A DNA stretch of 39,983 nucleotides from Psychrobacter pasteurii. GTDB taxonomy: Bacteria > Pseudomonadota > Gammaproteobacteria > Pseudomonadales > Moraxellaceae. Below the pieces are notes generated by a model. It ran no database searches and was not told where the DNA came from. It saw nothing but the letters and a program-made list of their open reading frames with translations. Each line of letters begins with the position of its first letter. Within the stretch, counting starts at the first letter, position 1. The position numbers and the translations under genes were made by a program. This document shows, in pieces, positions 26,267-34,586 of the stretch. The stretch is from NCBI RefSeq assembly GCF_900162815.1, contig NZ_FUGD01000045.1:1-39983 (forward strand), read 5' to 3'.

Positions 26267-26911
26267 ATGCCTTCTTACCCTTGTCTGTATTCTTTTCGCC
26301 GCTGTCCTTATGCCATGCGTGCTCGCCTTGGCATATTGTTTGCCCAGCAACAAGTTGAACTGCGGGAGGTTGTATTAAAAAATAAACCCCCACAAATGCT
26401 TGCCATCAGTCCTAAAGGTACTGTGCCTGTATTGCAACTGATGGATGGTAGCATTATTGAAGAAAGCCGAGAAATCATGGTGTGGGCGCTTGAGCAAAAT
26501 GATCCTCAAAACTTGCTAGATGAGGCATTAAGAACTCAAGGGGATGAGTTAATTGACCAAAATGACAACGAGTTTAAATACTGGCTCGATCGTTATAAAT
26601 ACGCTGATCGTCATCCACAAATGTCTCAAGCGGACTATAGACAAAAAGGTGAAATCTTTTTACAGCAGCTAGAGGCTTTACTTAGTCAACACCGCTACTT
26701 GCTAGGTAATGAGATCAGTGTTGCGGATATTGGTGTTATGCCATTTGTGCGGCAGTTTGCTCATGTCGACCGTGAGGTTTTCTATAATCTACCTTATCCT
26801 AACCTACAGCGGTGGTTACAAGATTGGCTTGAGCACCCTCTATTTGTGCAAGCAATGACTAAGTTTAAACCTTGGGAAGAAGGCGATGAGTTGGTAGTCT
26901 TTGGGAGTTAA
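26267..26911 (+). CDS. Glutathione S-transferase-like protein
   Basis: 214 residues. N-terminal thioredoxin-fold domain (1-75) with YSFRRCPYAMRAR, the CPYxxR pattern of Omega/Grx2-like GSTs (candidate catalytic Cys13), and the cis-Pro segment KGTVPVLQL with IIEESREIM binding glutathione; all-helical C-terminal domain (about 90-210) with the N-capping/hydrophobic staple motif LLGNEISVADIGVMPFVRQF. Substrate unknown; could be a thiol reductase rather than a transferase. 84 nt after arsC and in the same direction; ends at a perfect palindromic terminator. Confidence 0.85.
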   Translation: MPSYPCLYSFRRCPYAMRARLGILFAQQQVELREVVLKNKPPQMLAISPKGTVPVLQLMDGSIIEESREIMVWALEQNDPQNLLDEALRTQGDELIDQNDNEFKYWLDRYKYADRHPQMSQADYRQKGEIFLQQLEALLSQHRYLLGNEISVADIGVMPFVRQFAHVDREVFYNLPYPNLQRWLQDWLEHPLFVQAMTKFKPWEEGDELVVFGS

Positions 26912-26972
26912 AGTAGGAAAGTAGGGTAGTCGAGTCGGTTAATCTCAATTGAGAAGCAATTTAAGTTACAAA

Positions 26973-27004
26973 TAAGAAGCCGCCTAAATTTAGGCGGCTT
27001 CTTA
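26973..27004. terminator. Bidirectional terminator between GST-like and LRR genes
   Basis: A 32-nt perfect palindrome (arm TAAGAAGCCGCCTAAA, 26973-26988, and its complement 26989-27004) lies between convergent genes. GC-rich core with short AT flanks; serves both strands. Confidence 0.8.
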
Positions 27005-27067
27005 TTAAAGGTTGAAAATAGTGTTTTCATAAAGATTTTAAGCTAATTGAGCTAACAGTTTGTGACA

Positions 27068-27763
27068 TTAAGATTTTGGGGGAATTAACTCGCCGCCCAA
27101 ATCTTTCAAGAAATGCCGCATGTTTTCTGACAACTGTAAATGCGGACTCCCAGCAATTTTAACCTGCTCTAAATTTCTTAAACCTATTAGGCTTTCGGGT
27201 AAGGCTCTTAAATCATTGGAATAAAGCTCAATGCTTTGCAGCCGATGTAAATTACCAATAGACTCTGGCAAATGTTGCACCTTAGTACCTCGCATATCAA
27301 AGCTCTCAAGAGCTGACAAATTACCGAAATTATCTGGCAGTTTCTGCAACTGCCTTGAAAAGATATTCAGTGATTTTAAGTTTTTGAGGTCACAAACACT
27401 CTCAGGAAGCTCAGCAAAGCTAGGGTGTAAAAATACTAGCGTTTGCAAGCTATCTAATTGACCAAAGTTAGTTGGTAAATGCTTTGTATCCACCCCAACC
27501 AGTCTTAGATATTTTAGCTTTTTTAGATTGACTATCGCCTTCGGTAAGGTGTTAAATGCGCTACGCTCAACCTTTCTAACACCTTCTTTGTAGGTGATAG
27601 ACTGACCAAAAAAGATATCAAGCGTTTTTATGTGGGGTAGGGACTCTGGGTCACGGGGAATCATAGAGTTAGGTACATTATTGGTATCTGCCCAGTCCCA
27701 AATCTCTTGTATCCAGTCTTCAACTTGAGTGTTTTGATTGTCAGTGGTGTTGTCAGTTTTCAT
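27068..27763 (-). CDS. Leucine-rich repeat protein
   Basis: 231 residues. An acidic N-terminal segment (1-70, no signal peptide) is followed by about six leucine-rich repeats of roughly 23 residues (75-215) of the form LPxxFGxLxxLxxL, e.g. HLPTNFGQLDSLQTL, KLPDNFGNLSALESF, HLPESIGNLHRLQSI and ALPESLIGLRNLEQV. This is the bacterial/plant intracellular Ras-group LRR style and implies protein binding; no enzymatic domain is attached. Function unknown. AAGGAAAG precedes the ATG. The 64-codon gene 50 nt upstream reads in the same direction and may share its transcript. Confidence 0.85.
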   Translation of the reverse strand: MKTDNTTDNQNTQVEDWIQEIWDWADTNNVPNSMIPRDPESLPHIKTLDIFFGQSITYKEGVRKVERSAFNTLPKAIVNLKKLKYLRLVGVDTKHLPTNFGQLDSLQTLVFLHPSFAELPESVCDLKNLKSLNIFSRQLQKLPDNFGNLSALESFDMRGTKVQHLPESIGNLHRLQSIELYSNDLRALPESLIGLRNLEQVKIAGSPHLQLSENMRHFLKDLGGELIPPKS

Positions 27764-27813
27764 AATACTTTCCTTTAGCGTCTTTATTAGATTAGGTGAA
27801 AATCGTTAAGTTT

Positions 27814-28008
27814 TTACAGTGCTTGAGGACCAGCACGTAAAACTGAATAATTAAAATGATATAAAGGAGTGTCAGAAAAAACAGACGTGAAAACACCTCC
27901 TAAACGACATAAAGCCTTAGGATAATTGTAGTTTTTAAAAGGGTTACTTCTAAAAAGGAGGGAAGGTAATATCGATGCGATAGAAGTTGAGTGACTAATT
28001 TTAGACAT
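27814..28008 (-). CDS. Small hypothetical protein, 64 residues
   Basis: From ATG 28008 with AGGAG (28020-28016) 7 nt upstream. The product (begins MSKISHSTSIASILPSLL) is basic, rich in Ser, Phe, Tyr and Asn, with a short hydrophobic stretch (residues 10-18) but no clear membrane helix; it contains one Cys and ends RAGPQAL. The frame is open further upstream to 28071, but that part is occupied by a strong hairpin and lacks a ribosome binding site. I do not recognise the family. It lies 50 nt before the LRR gene. A real gene is supported mainly by the ribosome binding site and the structured leader. Confidence 0.45.
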   Translation of the reverse strand: MSKISHSTSIASILPSLLFRSNPFKNYNYPKALCRLGGVFTSVFSDTPLYHFNYSVLRAGPQAL

Positions 28009-28015
28009 AAAAAAT

Positions 28016-28078
28016 CTCCTAGTGCTCTGTCTGTGCCAAATAAAAAACGACACAGTCACCTTACAGAGCAAAAAGGAG
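28016..28078 (-). promoter_or_regulatory. Leader hairpin sequestering the ribosome binding site of the 64-codon gene
   Basis: Minus-strand leader: CTCC (28078-28075), GCTCTGT (28069-28063) and CTGTG (28055-28051) pair in order with CACAG (28035-28031), ACAGAGC (28030-28024) and GGAG (28019-28016). The last arm is the Shine-Dalgarno itself, and T residues follow just before the ATG. This could block translation (thermosensor or ligand-responsive leader) or act as a terminator/attenuator. No known riboswitch class is recognised. Confidence 0.55.
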
Positions 28079-28219
28079 TTGTGCGTTTTACCAGTCTTTG
28101 TTTTTCATCGCGCTGGAAGTAGCCATAAACCCACGATGTTTTTTTATCATATCAACTCATTTATAATTTGTCAAAAATAAAATAAGATGAATTTTATTCA
28201 TGTTTTAAATGAGCCCTAA

Positions 28220-28250
28220 AAAAGCCCTGATAGTAGCTATCGGGGCTTTT
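28220..28250 (-). terminator. Intrinsic terminator downstream of the diaminopimelate dehydrogenase gene
   Basis: AAAAGCCCTGATAG (28220-28233) pairs with CTATCGGGGCTTTT (28237-28250), one mismatch; on the minus strand a T run (complement of 28218-28223) follows. 61 nt past the gene's stop. Confidence 0.75.
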
Positions 28251-28310
28251 GACTATAACTTTTGAGAGTTTTTAAAGGATTCTAATAGCCTAAAAATAAG
28301 CTCATAGAAA

Positions 28311-29309
28311 TTACAGTAACTCTTTACGTAGCTGGGCTGGAGACTTAGGGGATAATAAACCAGGGGCTACATCAAAGACGGTTTTTGCGCCAGTTTCACC
28401 CGCTAAATTCATCTTATGAACGGCGCGGGCATAGGCCACTAGAACGCTAGAGGTAAACTCTGGGTTGCTGCCTAGTTTTAACGAAAATTCGATGGTTTGA
28501 TTATTCTTCTCGTTTTCGGTACCACTAACACCACTGCGAATGACAAAGCCGCCATGAGGCATCTTTTGATGATCACGGTCAAAGGTTTGTTGGTCAATGA
28601 AGTGTACTGTGGTGTCATAGTCGGCGAAGTAATCAGGCATGGTCACAATAGCATTGCGTACGGTCTCTTCATCAGCCCCATCTTCTAGTACCACATAACA
28701 TTCGCGAGTGTGCTTCTCACGGGTGCTTAGGGTAGGCTGCTCACCGCTACGGACTCGTTCCATAGCAGATTCTGAAGGTAGGGTATATTGTACGCCTGAC
28801 TTAACCCCATCCACGCGGCGCACTGCATCTGAGTGCCCTTGGCTTAGGCCTTTACCCCAGAAGGTATAAGTCTCACCAACGGGTAAGATGGCTTCACCGT
28901 ATAAGCGGTTGATAGAAAATAGACCAGGATCCCAGCCCACAGACAATAAGGCCACTTTGCCTGCTTGCTTAGCAGGAGTATCTAGCGACTCAAAGTACTC
29001 AGGAATTTTGGCATGTGTATCGAAGCTGTCAACGATGTTAAATAGCCCTGCAAGCTTTGGCCCTTGTTCAGGTAAGTCTGACTTAGAGCCACCGCATAAA
29101 ATCAGCACGTCTATCTCATCTTTATATTGTGCAATATCGTCCATTGAGTACACAGGCACGCTATTGTCAATCAAGGTGACTGAAGCGGGATCACGGCGAC
29201 TGAATACGCCGACCAACTTCATGTCTGGGCTTTGATTAATAGCGGCTTGGGCACCGCGACCTAGGTTACCATAACCGGCGATGGCAACTTTGATTACTGG
29301 TTGTGTCAT
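28311..29309 (-). CDS. ddh: meso-Diaminopimelate D-dehydrogenase-like oxidoreductase
   Basis: 332 residues (family about 325). Rossmann nucleotide site VAIAGYGNLGRGAQAAI (8-24), NADP-type loop VFSRRDP, and the DAPDH core strings DSFDTHAKIPEY, SVGWDPGLFSINR, GLSQGHSDAVRRVDGV and MPHGGFVIRSG. The enzyme interconverts meso-diaminopimelate and tetrahydrodipicolinate plus ammonia with NADP(H), a one-step lysine biosynthesis route; relatives also oxidise other D-amino acids. Here it is divergent from a lysine/pipecolate breakdown cluster, raising the possibility of a catabolic role (see findings). Monocistronic, own terminator at 28220-28250. Confidence 0.9.
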   Translation of the reverse strand: MTQPVIKVAIAGYGNLGRGAQAAINQSPDMKLVGVFSRRDPASVTLIDNSVPVYSMDDIAQYKDEIDVLILCGGSKSDLPEQGPKLAGLFNIVDSFDTHAKIPEYFESLDTPAKQAGKVALLSVGWDPGLFSINRLYGEAILPVGETYTFWGKGLSQGHSDAVRRVDGVKSGVQYTLPSESAMERVRSGEQPTLSTREKHTRECYVVLEDGADEETVRNAIVTMPDYFADYDTTVHFIDQQTFDRDHQKMPHGGFVIRSGVSGTENEKNNQTIEFSLKLGSNPEFTSSVLVAYARAVHKMNLAGETGAKTVFDVAPGLLSPKSPAQLRKELL

Positions 29310-29473
29310 TATGATTGGCCTTTTAAGTAATACATTTTAAGTCGTAAAGTGTGCGGTAAATTGCACTAAAATACATTAGTAATTTTAACCTTTTTGATTA
29401 TATCAGAGCTGTACTTGGTTGAGCTAGGAGGATAAAGGTACTAAGATACTGTAGCGATTTCAAAAGCTAAATC

Positions 29474-29503
29474 TTGTTTAATCATTCACCCTGTAGCTAC
29501 AAT
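29474..29503 (+). promoter_or_regulatory. Candidate promoter of the dioxygenase-led cluster
   Basis: -35 TTGTTT (29474-29479), 18-nt spacer, -10 TACAAT (29498-29503), 30 nt before the TauD-like gene. CTGTAGC occurs twice nearby (29448-29454 and 29491-29497), a possible regulator-binding repeat. Confidence 0.45.
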
Positions 29504-29532
29504 GGGATTTTTTTTCACAATGGAGACAACGT

Positions 29533-30507
29533 ATGGATACAATGCTAACAACCCCAATCACGGATAAGTGCGCCTGGAAAGGCAAGGATATCGCGGATAA
29601 AAACGATTGGATAGTAAGATTAGATCAGCATTTGATATCTGTTCTAGATAGCGCTCTTAAGAGCATTCAAGCAAAAAATTTACAAGCCCCAAACTTTGAG
29701 AAAAGTGACGTTCCCATTGATGATGCCGCCTTTTTAACCTTAGTAGAAGAGGTATCCGAGGAATTAGAGAATGGTTATGGCTTCGTTGTGATAAAAGGCC
29801 TGGATGTTTCTGTTTATAACGAACAAGATTTAACAGATATTTATTATATTTTAGGCCTGTATTTGGGGATTCCTGTTATTCAAAACAAAGAGCGTCAGCT
29901 TTTAGGCTTTGTAGAAAATGTTGGCGATGCCAATGATAAGCAGACGCGAGTGTATCAGACCAATGAAAACCTGCCGTTTCATGCAGATTTATCAGATGTG
30001 GTCGGGCTACTTTCTATTCGTAAAGCCATGAAAGGTGGCGAGAGTAGTTTGGTAAGCTTTTCTGCTGTGTATAACACCATTTTGGAAGAATATCCTGAGT
30101 ATCTGGCCTATTACTATCATCCAGCCTATTTAAATCATCTAGGAAAAGACGGCCCAGCGTTAACGCCAATGTTTAGCTACTGGGATGGCAAGCTGGCATG
30201 TCGCTATCTAAGAAAATACATTGAAACCGGACATGAGATTATGAATATTCCTATGTCTCGGGTGCAAATCGATGCGCTAGATATCTTTGATGAAATAAGC
30301 CATCGTCCAGAGTACAGATTGGACATGATGCTTGAGCCTGGAGATATTCAGCTGTGTAATAACTATGTGGTAATGCACTCAAGACAATCGTTTGAAGATT
30401 ACCCTGAAAAAGACAGAAGACGTAAGTTGGTTAGATTGTGGCTAAAAGTTCCTAATGCCAGAACGCTTGCGCCAGACTTCCCAGGGAAAAATGGCTATAC
30501 GTTGTAA
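29533..30507 (+). CDS. TauD/TfdA-family Fe(II)/2-oxoglutarate dioxygenase, substrate unknown
   Basis: 324 residues. Iron-binding triad visible as His150 and Asp152 (LPFHADLSD) and His282 (YVVMHSRQSFED), with the 2-oxoglutarate-binding Arg301 (RRKLVRLWL). The N-terminal 60 residues are helical and family-specific. It does not resemble CsiD/GlaH (glutarate hydroxylase) in the segments I can compare. First gene of the plus-strand cluster with lysine/pipecolate degradation enzymes, 89 nt before the LysR gene, so hydroxylation of a lysine-derived or similar amino acid is a reasonable but untested guess. Confidence 0.82.
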   Translation: MDTMLTTPITDKCAWKGKDIADKNDWIVRLDQHLISVLDSALKSIQAKNLQAPNFEKSDVPIDDAAFLTLVEEVSEELENGYGFVVIKGLDVSVYNEQDLTDIYYILGLYLGIPVIQNKERQLLGFVENVGDANDKQTRVYQTNENLPFHADLSDVVGLLSIRKAMKGGESSLVSFSAVYNTILEEYPEYLAYYYHPAYLNHLGKDGPALTPMFSYWDGKLACRYLRKYIETGHEIMNIPMSRVQIDALDIFDEISHRPEYRLDMMLEPGDIQLCNNYVVMHSRQSFEDYPEKDRRRKLVRLWLKVPNARTLAPDFPGKNGYTL

Positions 30508-30596
30508 TTAAATTAGGGCAGTGCATAAATCACTTTTTAAAAACCAGGAACTTAGCTTCAACTCGGAAGAAGCGCTTATAAAGATGTATTAATGGA

Positions 30597-31532
30597 ATGA
30601 AACAACCTGTGGATTCTCTTAGATTTAGAAAGTACCCCTCAACAACTGCGCTGCAATGCTTTGAAGCGGCAGCGCGGTTGCTGAGCTTTACTGGGGCTGC
30701 CCAAGAGCTGTATATGACTCAAAGTGCGGTGAGTAAGCAAGTCGCTCAGCTTGAGGATATGCTCAATATTTCCTTGTTTTATAGAACCTCTCAACGCATC
30801 TCTTTAACGCCGGCAGGTAAGCGTTATTATCTAGAAGTATTTAATATCTTAAGCTCGATTGAAAGCGCTACTGTCTCGTTGATGTCACATGTGGACAACG
30901 GAGAGACGTTAAAGTTATCCGCACATCCTACCTTTTGTGCGCGCTGGCTGATTCCTGCTTTAGCCGGTTTTAATGACGAATATCCTTCGATTAATTTAGA
31001 TATCAAAGAGCAAGAAGGGCCGTTTTTTAATGAGGATCATGATACAGATGTCGCTTTTTTATATGGCGATGGGGTCTGGACAGGCATGGAGTCGGTCAAG
31101 CTGTTAGAAGAATATTGCATCGCTGTATGCAGCCCTGATTATTATGATAAACACATCAAGGCAGTGGATGCTGAGGATAATCACAAGCTGGCAGGTTGTA
31201 CCTTGTTACACCTGAATTCACGACTGAGTGCTTGGTACGATTACTTTAAGCAGCAACAGCTTCATGTGGAAGGCACCTTTGTTGGGCCAAGATTTGATAC
31301 CTTTCATTCCTGCATTTCAGCAGCCTTGTTAGGTTATGGCGTGGCACTGGTACCACGGATTTTGGTAACCCCAGAGATTAACAGCGGGGCATTGATACAA
31401 GCCGATGATTATTATGCCAAAACCAAAAGCGCTTATTACGTCACCTATCCCCTGACTTTGGGCAATAGTCAAAAAGTTCGGGCAGTCATTAAGTGGGTAT
31501 TTGAGTATATGGACCGAGTTAATAGAAATTAA
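30597..31532 (+). CDS. LysR-family transcriptional regulator (GcvA-like)
   Basis: 311 residues. N-terminal winged helix-turn-helix (about 15-75: ALQCFEAAARLLSFTGAAQE, MTQSAVSKQVAQLE, then RISLTPAGKRYY) and a LysR substrate-binding domain (about 95-300) of the GcvA/AmpR type. Likely cluster-specific regulator responding to a lysine-pathway intermediate; P. putida also has a LysR gene beside amaB (PP_5259). It lies between the dioxygenase and the aminotransferase, all in the same direction, so it may be part of the operon it controls. Confidence 0.9.
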   Translation: MKQPVDSLRFRKYPSTTALQCFEAAARLLSFTGAAQELYMTQSAVSKQVAQLEDMLNISLFYRTSQRISLTPAGKRYYLEVFNILSSIESATVSLMSHVDNGETLKLSAHPTFCARWLIPALAGFNDEYPSINLDIKEQEGPFFNEDHDTDVAFLYGDGVWTGMESVKLLEEYCIAVCSPDYYDKHIKAVDAEDNHKLAGCTLLHLNSRLSAWYDYFKQQQLHVEGTFVGPRFDTFHSCISAALLGYGVALVPRILVTPEINSGALIQADDYYAKTKSAYYVTYPLTLGNSQKVRAVIKWVFEYMDRVNRN

Positions 31533-31660
31533 AACCAGTTCTATCAATGATTTAAATGCTGCCATAAAAAAAGGAATAGTTGCTCAACTTTTATTCGTTT
31601 GCCTGTTATTCGTGCTTTTGGTGAAATGAACGTATCAATCATGGAAGATATGAGACGTTT

Positions 31661-32932
31661 ATGACCAACTTATACAATGTGACCGATGCCTTTACTATGG
31701 TGCATCCGCTCACCCTCATCAAAGGAAAAAACGCAGTCGTTTGGGACAAGGACGATAAGCGCTACATTGATTTTGTGGGCGGTATCGGTGTTTTAAACTT
31801 TGGCCATTGTCACCCCAAAATTGTTGATGCCATTCATCAGCAAGCCAGCAATCTTATTCACTATGCTTACAATGCCGCCGGTCATCAGCCGTATCAAACG
31901 CTGATGCCACGGCTTTGTGAGCTCATTCCTATAAATAGCCCTCTCTCAGGCATGCTCACCAACTGCGGTGCAGAAGCTACTGAGAATGCCCTAAAAATCA
32001 CTCGTATCAAAACAGGCCGCGTTGGGGTTATTGCCTTTGACGGCGGTTTTCATGGGCGCACTTTGGCCGCGGTGAACCTCAATGGCAAAGTCGCTCCTTA
32101 CAAAACGGGTCTCGGTCCTCTAGCCGGTAGCGTGTATCACATTCCTTTTCCAAGCCCAGATAATGGCATCAGCGATCAGCAGGCCATTGAGGCGTTAGAT
32201 CGTATCAGCACGGTCGAAACCGATATCAATAACATCGGAGCCATCATTATGGAGCCGGTGCAGGGCGAGGGCGGTTTTCAGATGATGTCCAAAAGCTTTG
32301 CACAATACTTACGAGCCTTCTGCGATAAGCATGGCATCTTACTGATTATGGATGAAATTCAATCTGGCTTTGGTCGCACTGGCATACCTTTTGCCTTTAC
32401 TCATTTAGAGATTGAACCTGATTTAATTCTACTGGGCAAGAGCATCGCTGGCGGTCTACCTTTGGGTGCGGTTATTGGTAAAGATTCAGTTATGAATGGA
32501 CTGCCTAAAGGCAGTTTGGGAGGGACTTATTCAGGCAACCCTGTGGCCTGTGCGGCAGCCAACGCCACATTAGATATTATGGAGGAAGGGTCGGTTTGGG
32601 ATTCTGCCAAAGCGTATGAGCAAACGTTAGTCAGCAATTTTGAGAGTTGGAAAGCTGAAGGCGTGTCTAACTGGTTACACAAGCTAACCGGCATTGGGGC
32701 AATGCGTGGTATTGAACTGCGTCACCCAAAACACGGCACCTCACCTGAGATTATGACCAAAATATTATCAGAAGCTCGTGATAAGGGCCTACTGCTGATG
32801 CCAAGTGGTAAGTATCGCCACATCATCCGTTTATTGCCGCCTTTGACCATTGAGCCTGAACTATTACAACAAGGGCTGGATATTTTAAAACAGGTGCTCA
32901 GCGCTCTACCTGATGAGTTGGCAGAAGTTTAA
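31661..32932 (+). CDS. Class III aminotransferase, probable 2-aminoadipate (or 4-aminobutyrate) aminotransferase
   Basis: 423 residues, PLP enzyme of the GabT fold type I group. Phosphate-binding NCGAEATENALK (101-112), Asp231 in LLIMDEIQSGFGRTG, and Schiff-base Lys260 in LLGKSIAGGLPLGA. On sequence alone it would be called 4-aminobutyrate transaminase; flanked by hglS and amaB it more likely turns 2-aminoadipate into 2-oxoadipate, as reported for the GabT-like PP_4108 in P. putida. No succinate-semialdehyde dehydrogenase (gabD) is next to it, which also argues against GABA use. Confidence 0.85.
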   Translation: MTNLYNVTDAFTMVHPLTLIKGKNAVVWDKDDKRYIDFVGGIGVLNFGHCHPKIVDAIHQQASNLIHYAYNAAGHQPYQTLMPRLCELIPINSPLSGMLTNCGAEATENALKITRIKTGRVGVIAFDGGFHGRTLAAVNLNGKVAPYKTGLGPLAGSVYHIPFPSPDNGISDQQAIEALDRISTVETDINNIGAIIMEPVQGEGGFQMMSKSFAQYLRAFCDKHGILLIMDEIQSGFGRTGIPFAFTHLEIEPDLILLGKSIAGGLPLGAVIGKDSVMNGLPKGSLGGTYSGNPVACAAANATLDIMEEGSVWDSAKAYEQTLVSNFESWKAEGVSNWLHKLTGIGAMRGIELRHPKHGTSPEIMTKILSEARDKGLLLMPSGKYRHIIRLLPPLTIEPELLQQGLDILKQVLSALPDELAEV

Positions 32933-33007
32933 TAAGGTGCCAATCAAACATAAAGCCAAATAAAAAATTCAAACAACACACTAAGTTAAACCATTAAGGT
33001 GACCATT

Positions 33008-34396
33008 ATGACAGTAGTAGACTTTATGAAAACCGATGAGATTCGACATCAGTTCTCCCAAGCCATGTCGACGATGTACCAAAAGGAAGTGCCTTTATAT
33101 ACCGAGCTGATAGAGCTGGTAAATGAGGTTAATGAGTCGGTGATGCAGCAGCAACCTGAGATTAAGCAGCAGCTGATCAATACCGGTGAATTAGATAGGT
33201 TGGGGGCAGAAAGACATGGCGCAATTCGCTTAGGTACGGCTGAAGAGCTTGAAACCATGCGCCGTTTGTTTGCAGTGATGGGCATGTTTCCAGTCGGCTA
33301 CTATGATTTAACACCAGCAGGCGTGCCGGTGCATTCTACAGCGTTTCGTGCGGTGAGTACCGAAGCCTTAAATATCAGTCCATTTCGAGTATTTACTTCT
33401 CTTCTGAGATTAGAGCTGATTGAAGATGAATCGCTGCGCAGTAAAGCTAAGCAAGCGCTAGAGAATAGAAATATCTTTACTGATAGGGCTATTGAGCTGA
33501 TTGAAACGTTTGAAAAGCAGGGCGGTCTAACCTCAGATCAGGGTGAGGAGTTTGTGCGTGAGGCGCTAGAGACGTTCCGCTGGCATGAAACCTCGCCAAT
33601 TAGTAAGTCGCTATATGACCAGCTATTAAGTCAGCACGGTTTGATTGCCGATATTGTTGGCTTTAAAGGTCCGCATATTAACCATTTAACGCCCAGAACC
33701 TTAGATATTGACTCGGTTCAAAAAGGCATGAGTCAGCGTAATATTCCGCCCAAAGATATTATCGAAGGTCCGCCACGCCGTAATTGCCCGATTCTGCTAC
33801 GTCAAACCAGCTTTAAGGCGTTAGAAGAGGCGGTTAATTTTACACGAGAGACAGGAGAAACTGTCGCTGGGACTCACACCGCCCGCTTTGGTGAGATTGA
33901 GCAGCGCGGTGTTGCGTTGACCCCAAAAGGCCGTGCTTTATATGACGAGCTACTAAATGCGGCGCGTGCCAAGCTTGGTGCGACCCCAAACGCCAGTAAT
34001 GCAGATAAATATTATCAGCTGCTGTCGCAAGAGTTTGAGGCCTTTCCAGATAATTATCATAGTTTGCATGAGCAGGACTTGGCGTATTTTTATTATCAAT
34101 TAAATGAAGATGCAGTCACGGATTCAGTATCAACGCAGCAGGCTAACGAGCTTGTTAATCAAGGCGTGTTACGTATAGAGCCGATTGTTTATGAAGACTT
34201 CTTACCGGTGAGTGCAGCGGGCATCTTCCAATCGAATTTAAAAGAAGATAAGCAAAGCAGTTACCAAGGCAATTCAAACCAAGCTGACTTTGAAAAAGCT
34301 TTAGGTAGACCTGTTTATGATGAGCTTGAACTGTATCGTAAACTTCAAGAGCAAAGTTTAGAGCGTTGTTTAGACACGCTACAACTTGTTAGCTAA
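33008..34396 (+). CDS. hglS: 2-Oxoadipate dioxygenase/decarboxylase (HglS, DUF1338)
   Basis: 462 residues from ATG 33008, preceded by AAGGTGA; GTG 32999 is a weaker alternative. The chosen start places His70 (GAERHGAIR) and His226 (GPHINHLTPR) at the same numbers as the metal ligands of P. putida HglS; the third ligand is probably Glu296 in TARFGEIEQRG. The Fe(II) enzyme converts 2-oxoadipate with O2 to D-2-hydroxyglutarate and CO2 in lysine breakdown. The last 70 residues carry the family's EPIVYEDFLPVSAAGIF segment. It follows the aminotransferase by 75 nt. Confidence 0.9.
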   Translation: MTVVDFMKTDEIRHQFSQAMSTMYQKEVPLYTELIELVNEVNESVMQQQPEIKQQLINTGELDRLGAERHGAIRLGTAEELETMRRLFAVMGMFPVGYYDLTPAGVPVHSTAFRAVSTEALNISPFRVFTSLLRLELIEDESLRSKAKQALENRNIFTDRAIELIETFEKQGGLTSDQGEEFVREALETFRWHETSPISKSLYDQLLSQHGLIADIVGFKGPHINHLTPRTLDIDSVQKGMSQRNIPPKDIIEGPPRRNCPILLRQTSFKALEEAVNFTRETGETVAGTHTARFGEIEQRGVALTPKGRALYDELLNAARAKLGATPNASNADKYYQLLSQEFEAFPDNYHSLHEQDLAYFYYQLNEDAVTDSVSTQQANELVNQGVLRIEPIVYEDFLPVSAAGIFQSNLKEDKQSSYQGNSNQADFEKALGRPVYDELELYRKLQEQSLERCLDTLQLVS

Positions 34397-34472
34397 GCGT
34401 TTTTCTCAGACTTATAAGTTATTAGTTAAGCCATTAGCAGAGTCTGATTTAGTTATTCTTAAGTGTTTTAAA

Positions 34473-34511
34473 TGCCATTCCAAAAGGGAATGGCAGCAAG
34501 AAAATTTTTAT
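34473..34511 (+). terminator. Probable terminator after hglS
   Basis: TGCCATTCC (34473-34481) pairs with GGAATGGCA (34487-34495) with a 5-nt loop; a T-rich stretch (ATTTTTATTTT) begins about 9 nt later. The gap before the T run makes it suboptimal, so some readthrough into amaB is likely. Confidence 0.5.
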
Positions 34512-34586
34512 TTTGCAACCCAGCGGTGAGTTGGGTAGATTGATAGTGTGCAAAGGAATTCAATTATAATTAACGAAGGAGCAGTT

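Noticed and set aside
29533..30507. CsiD/GlaH glutarate hydroxylase
   Set aside because: Similar length, but the iron-site surroundings and the N-terminal half do not resemble CsiD, and no lhgO follows.
31661..32932. GABA degradation locus
   Set aside because: The aminotransferase is GabT-like, but no gabD or GABA permease is near; the neighbours are aminoadipate/pipecolate enzymes.
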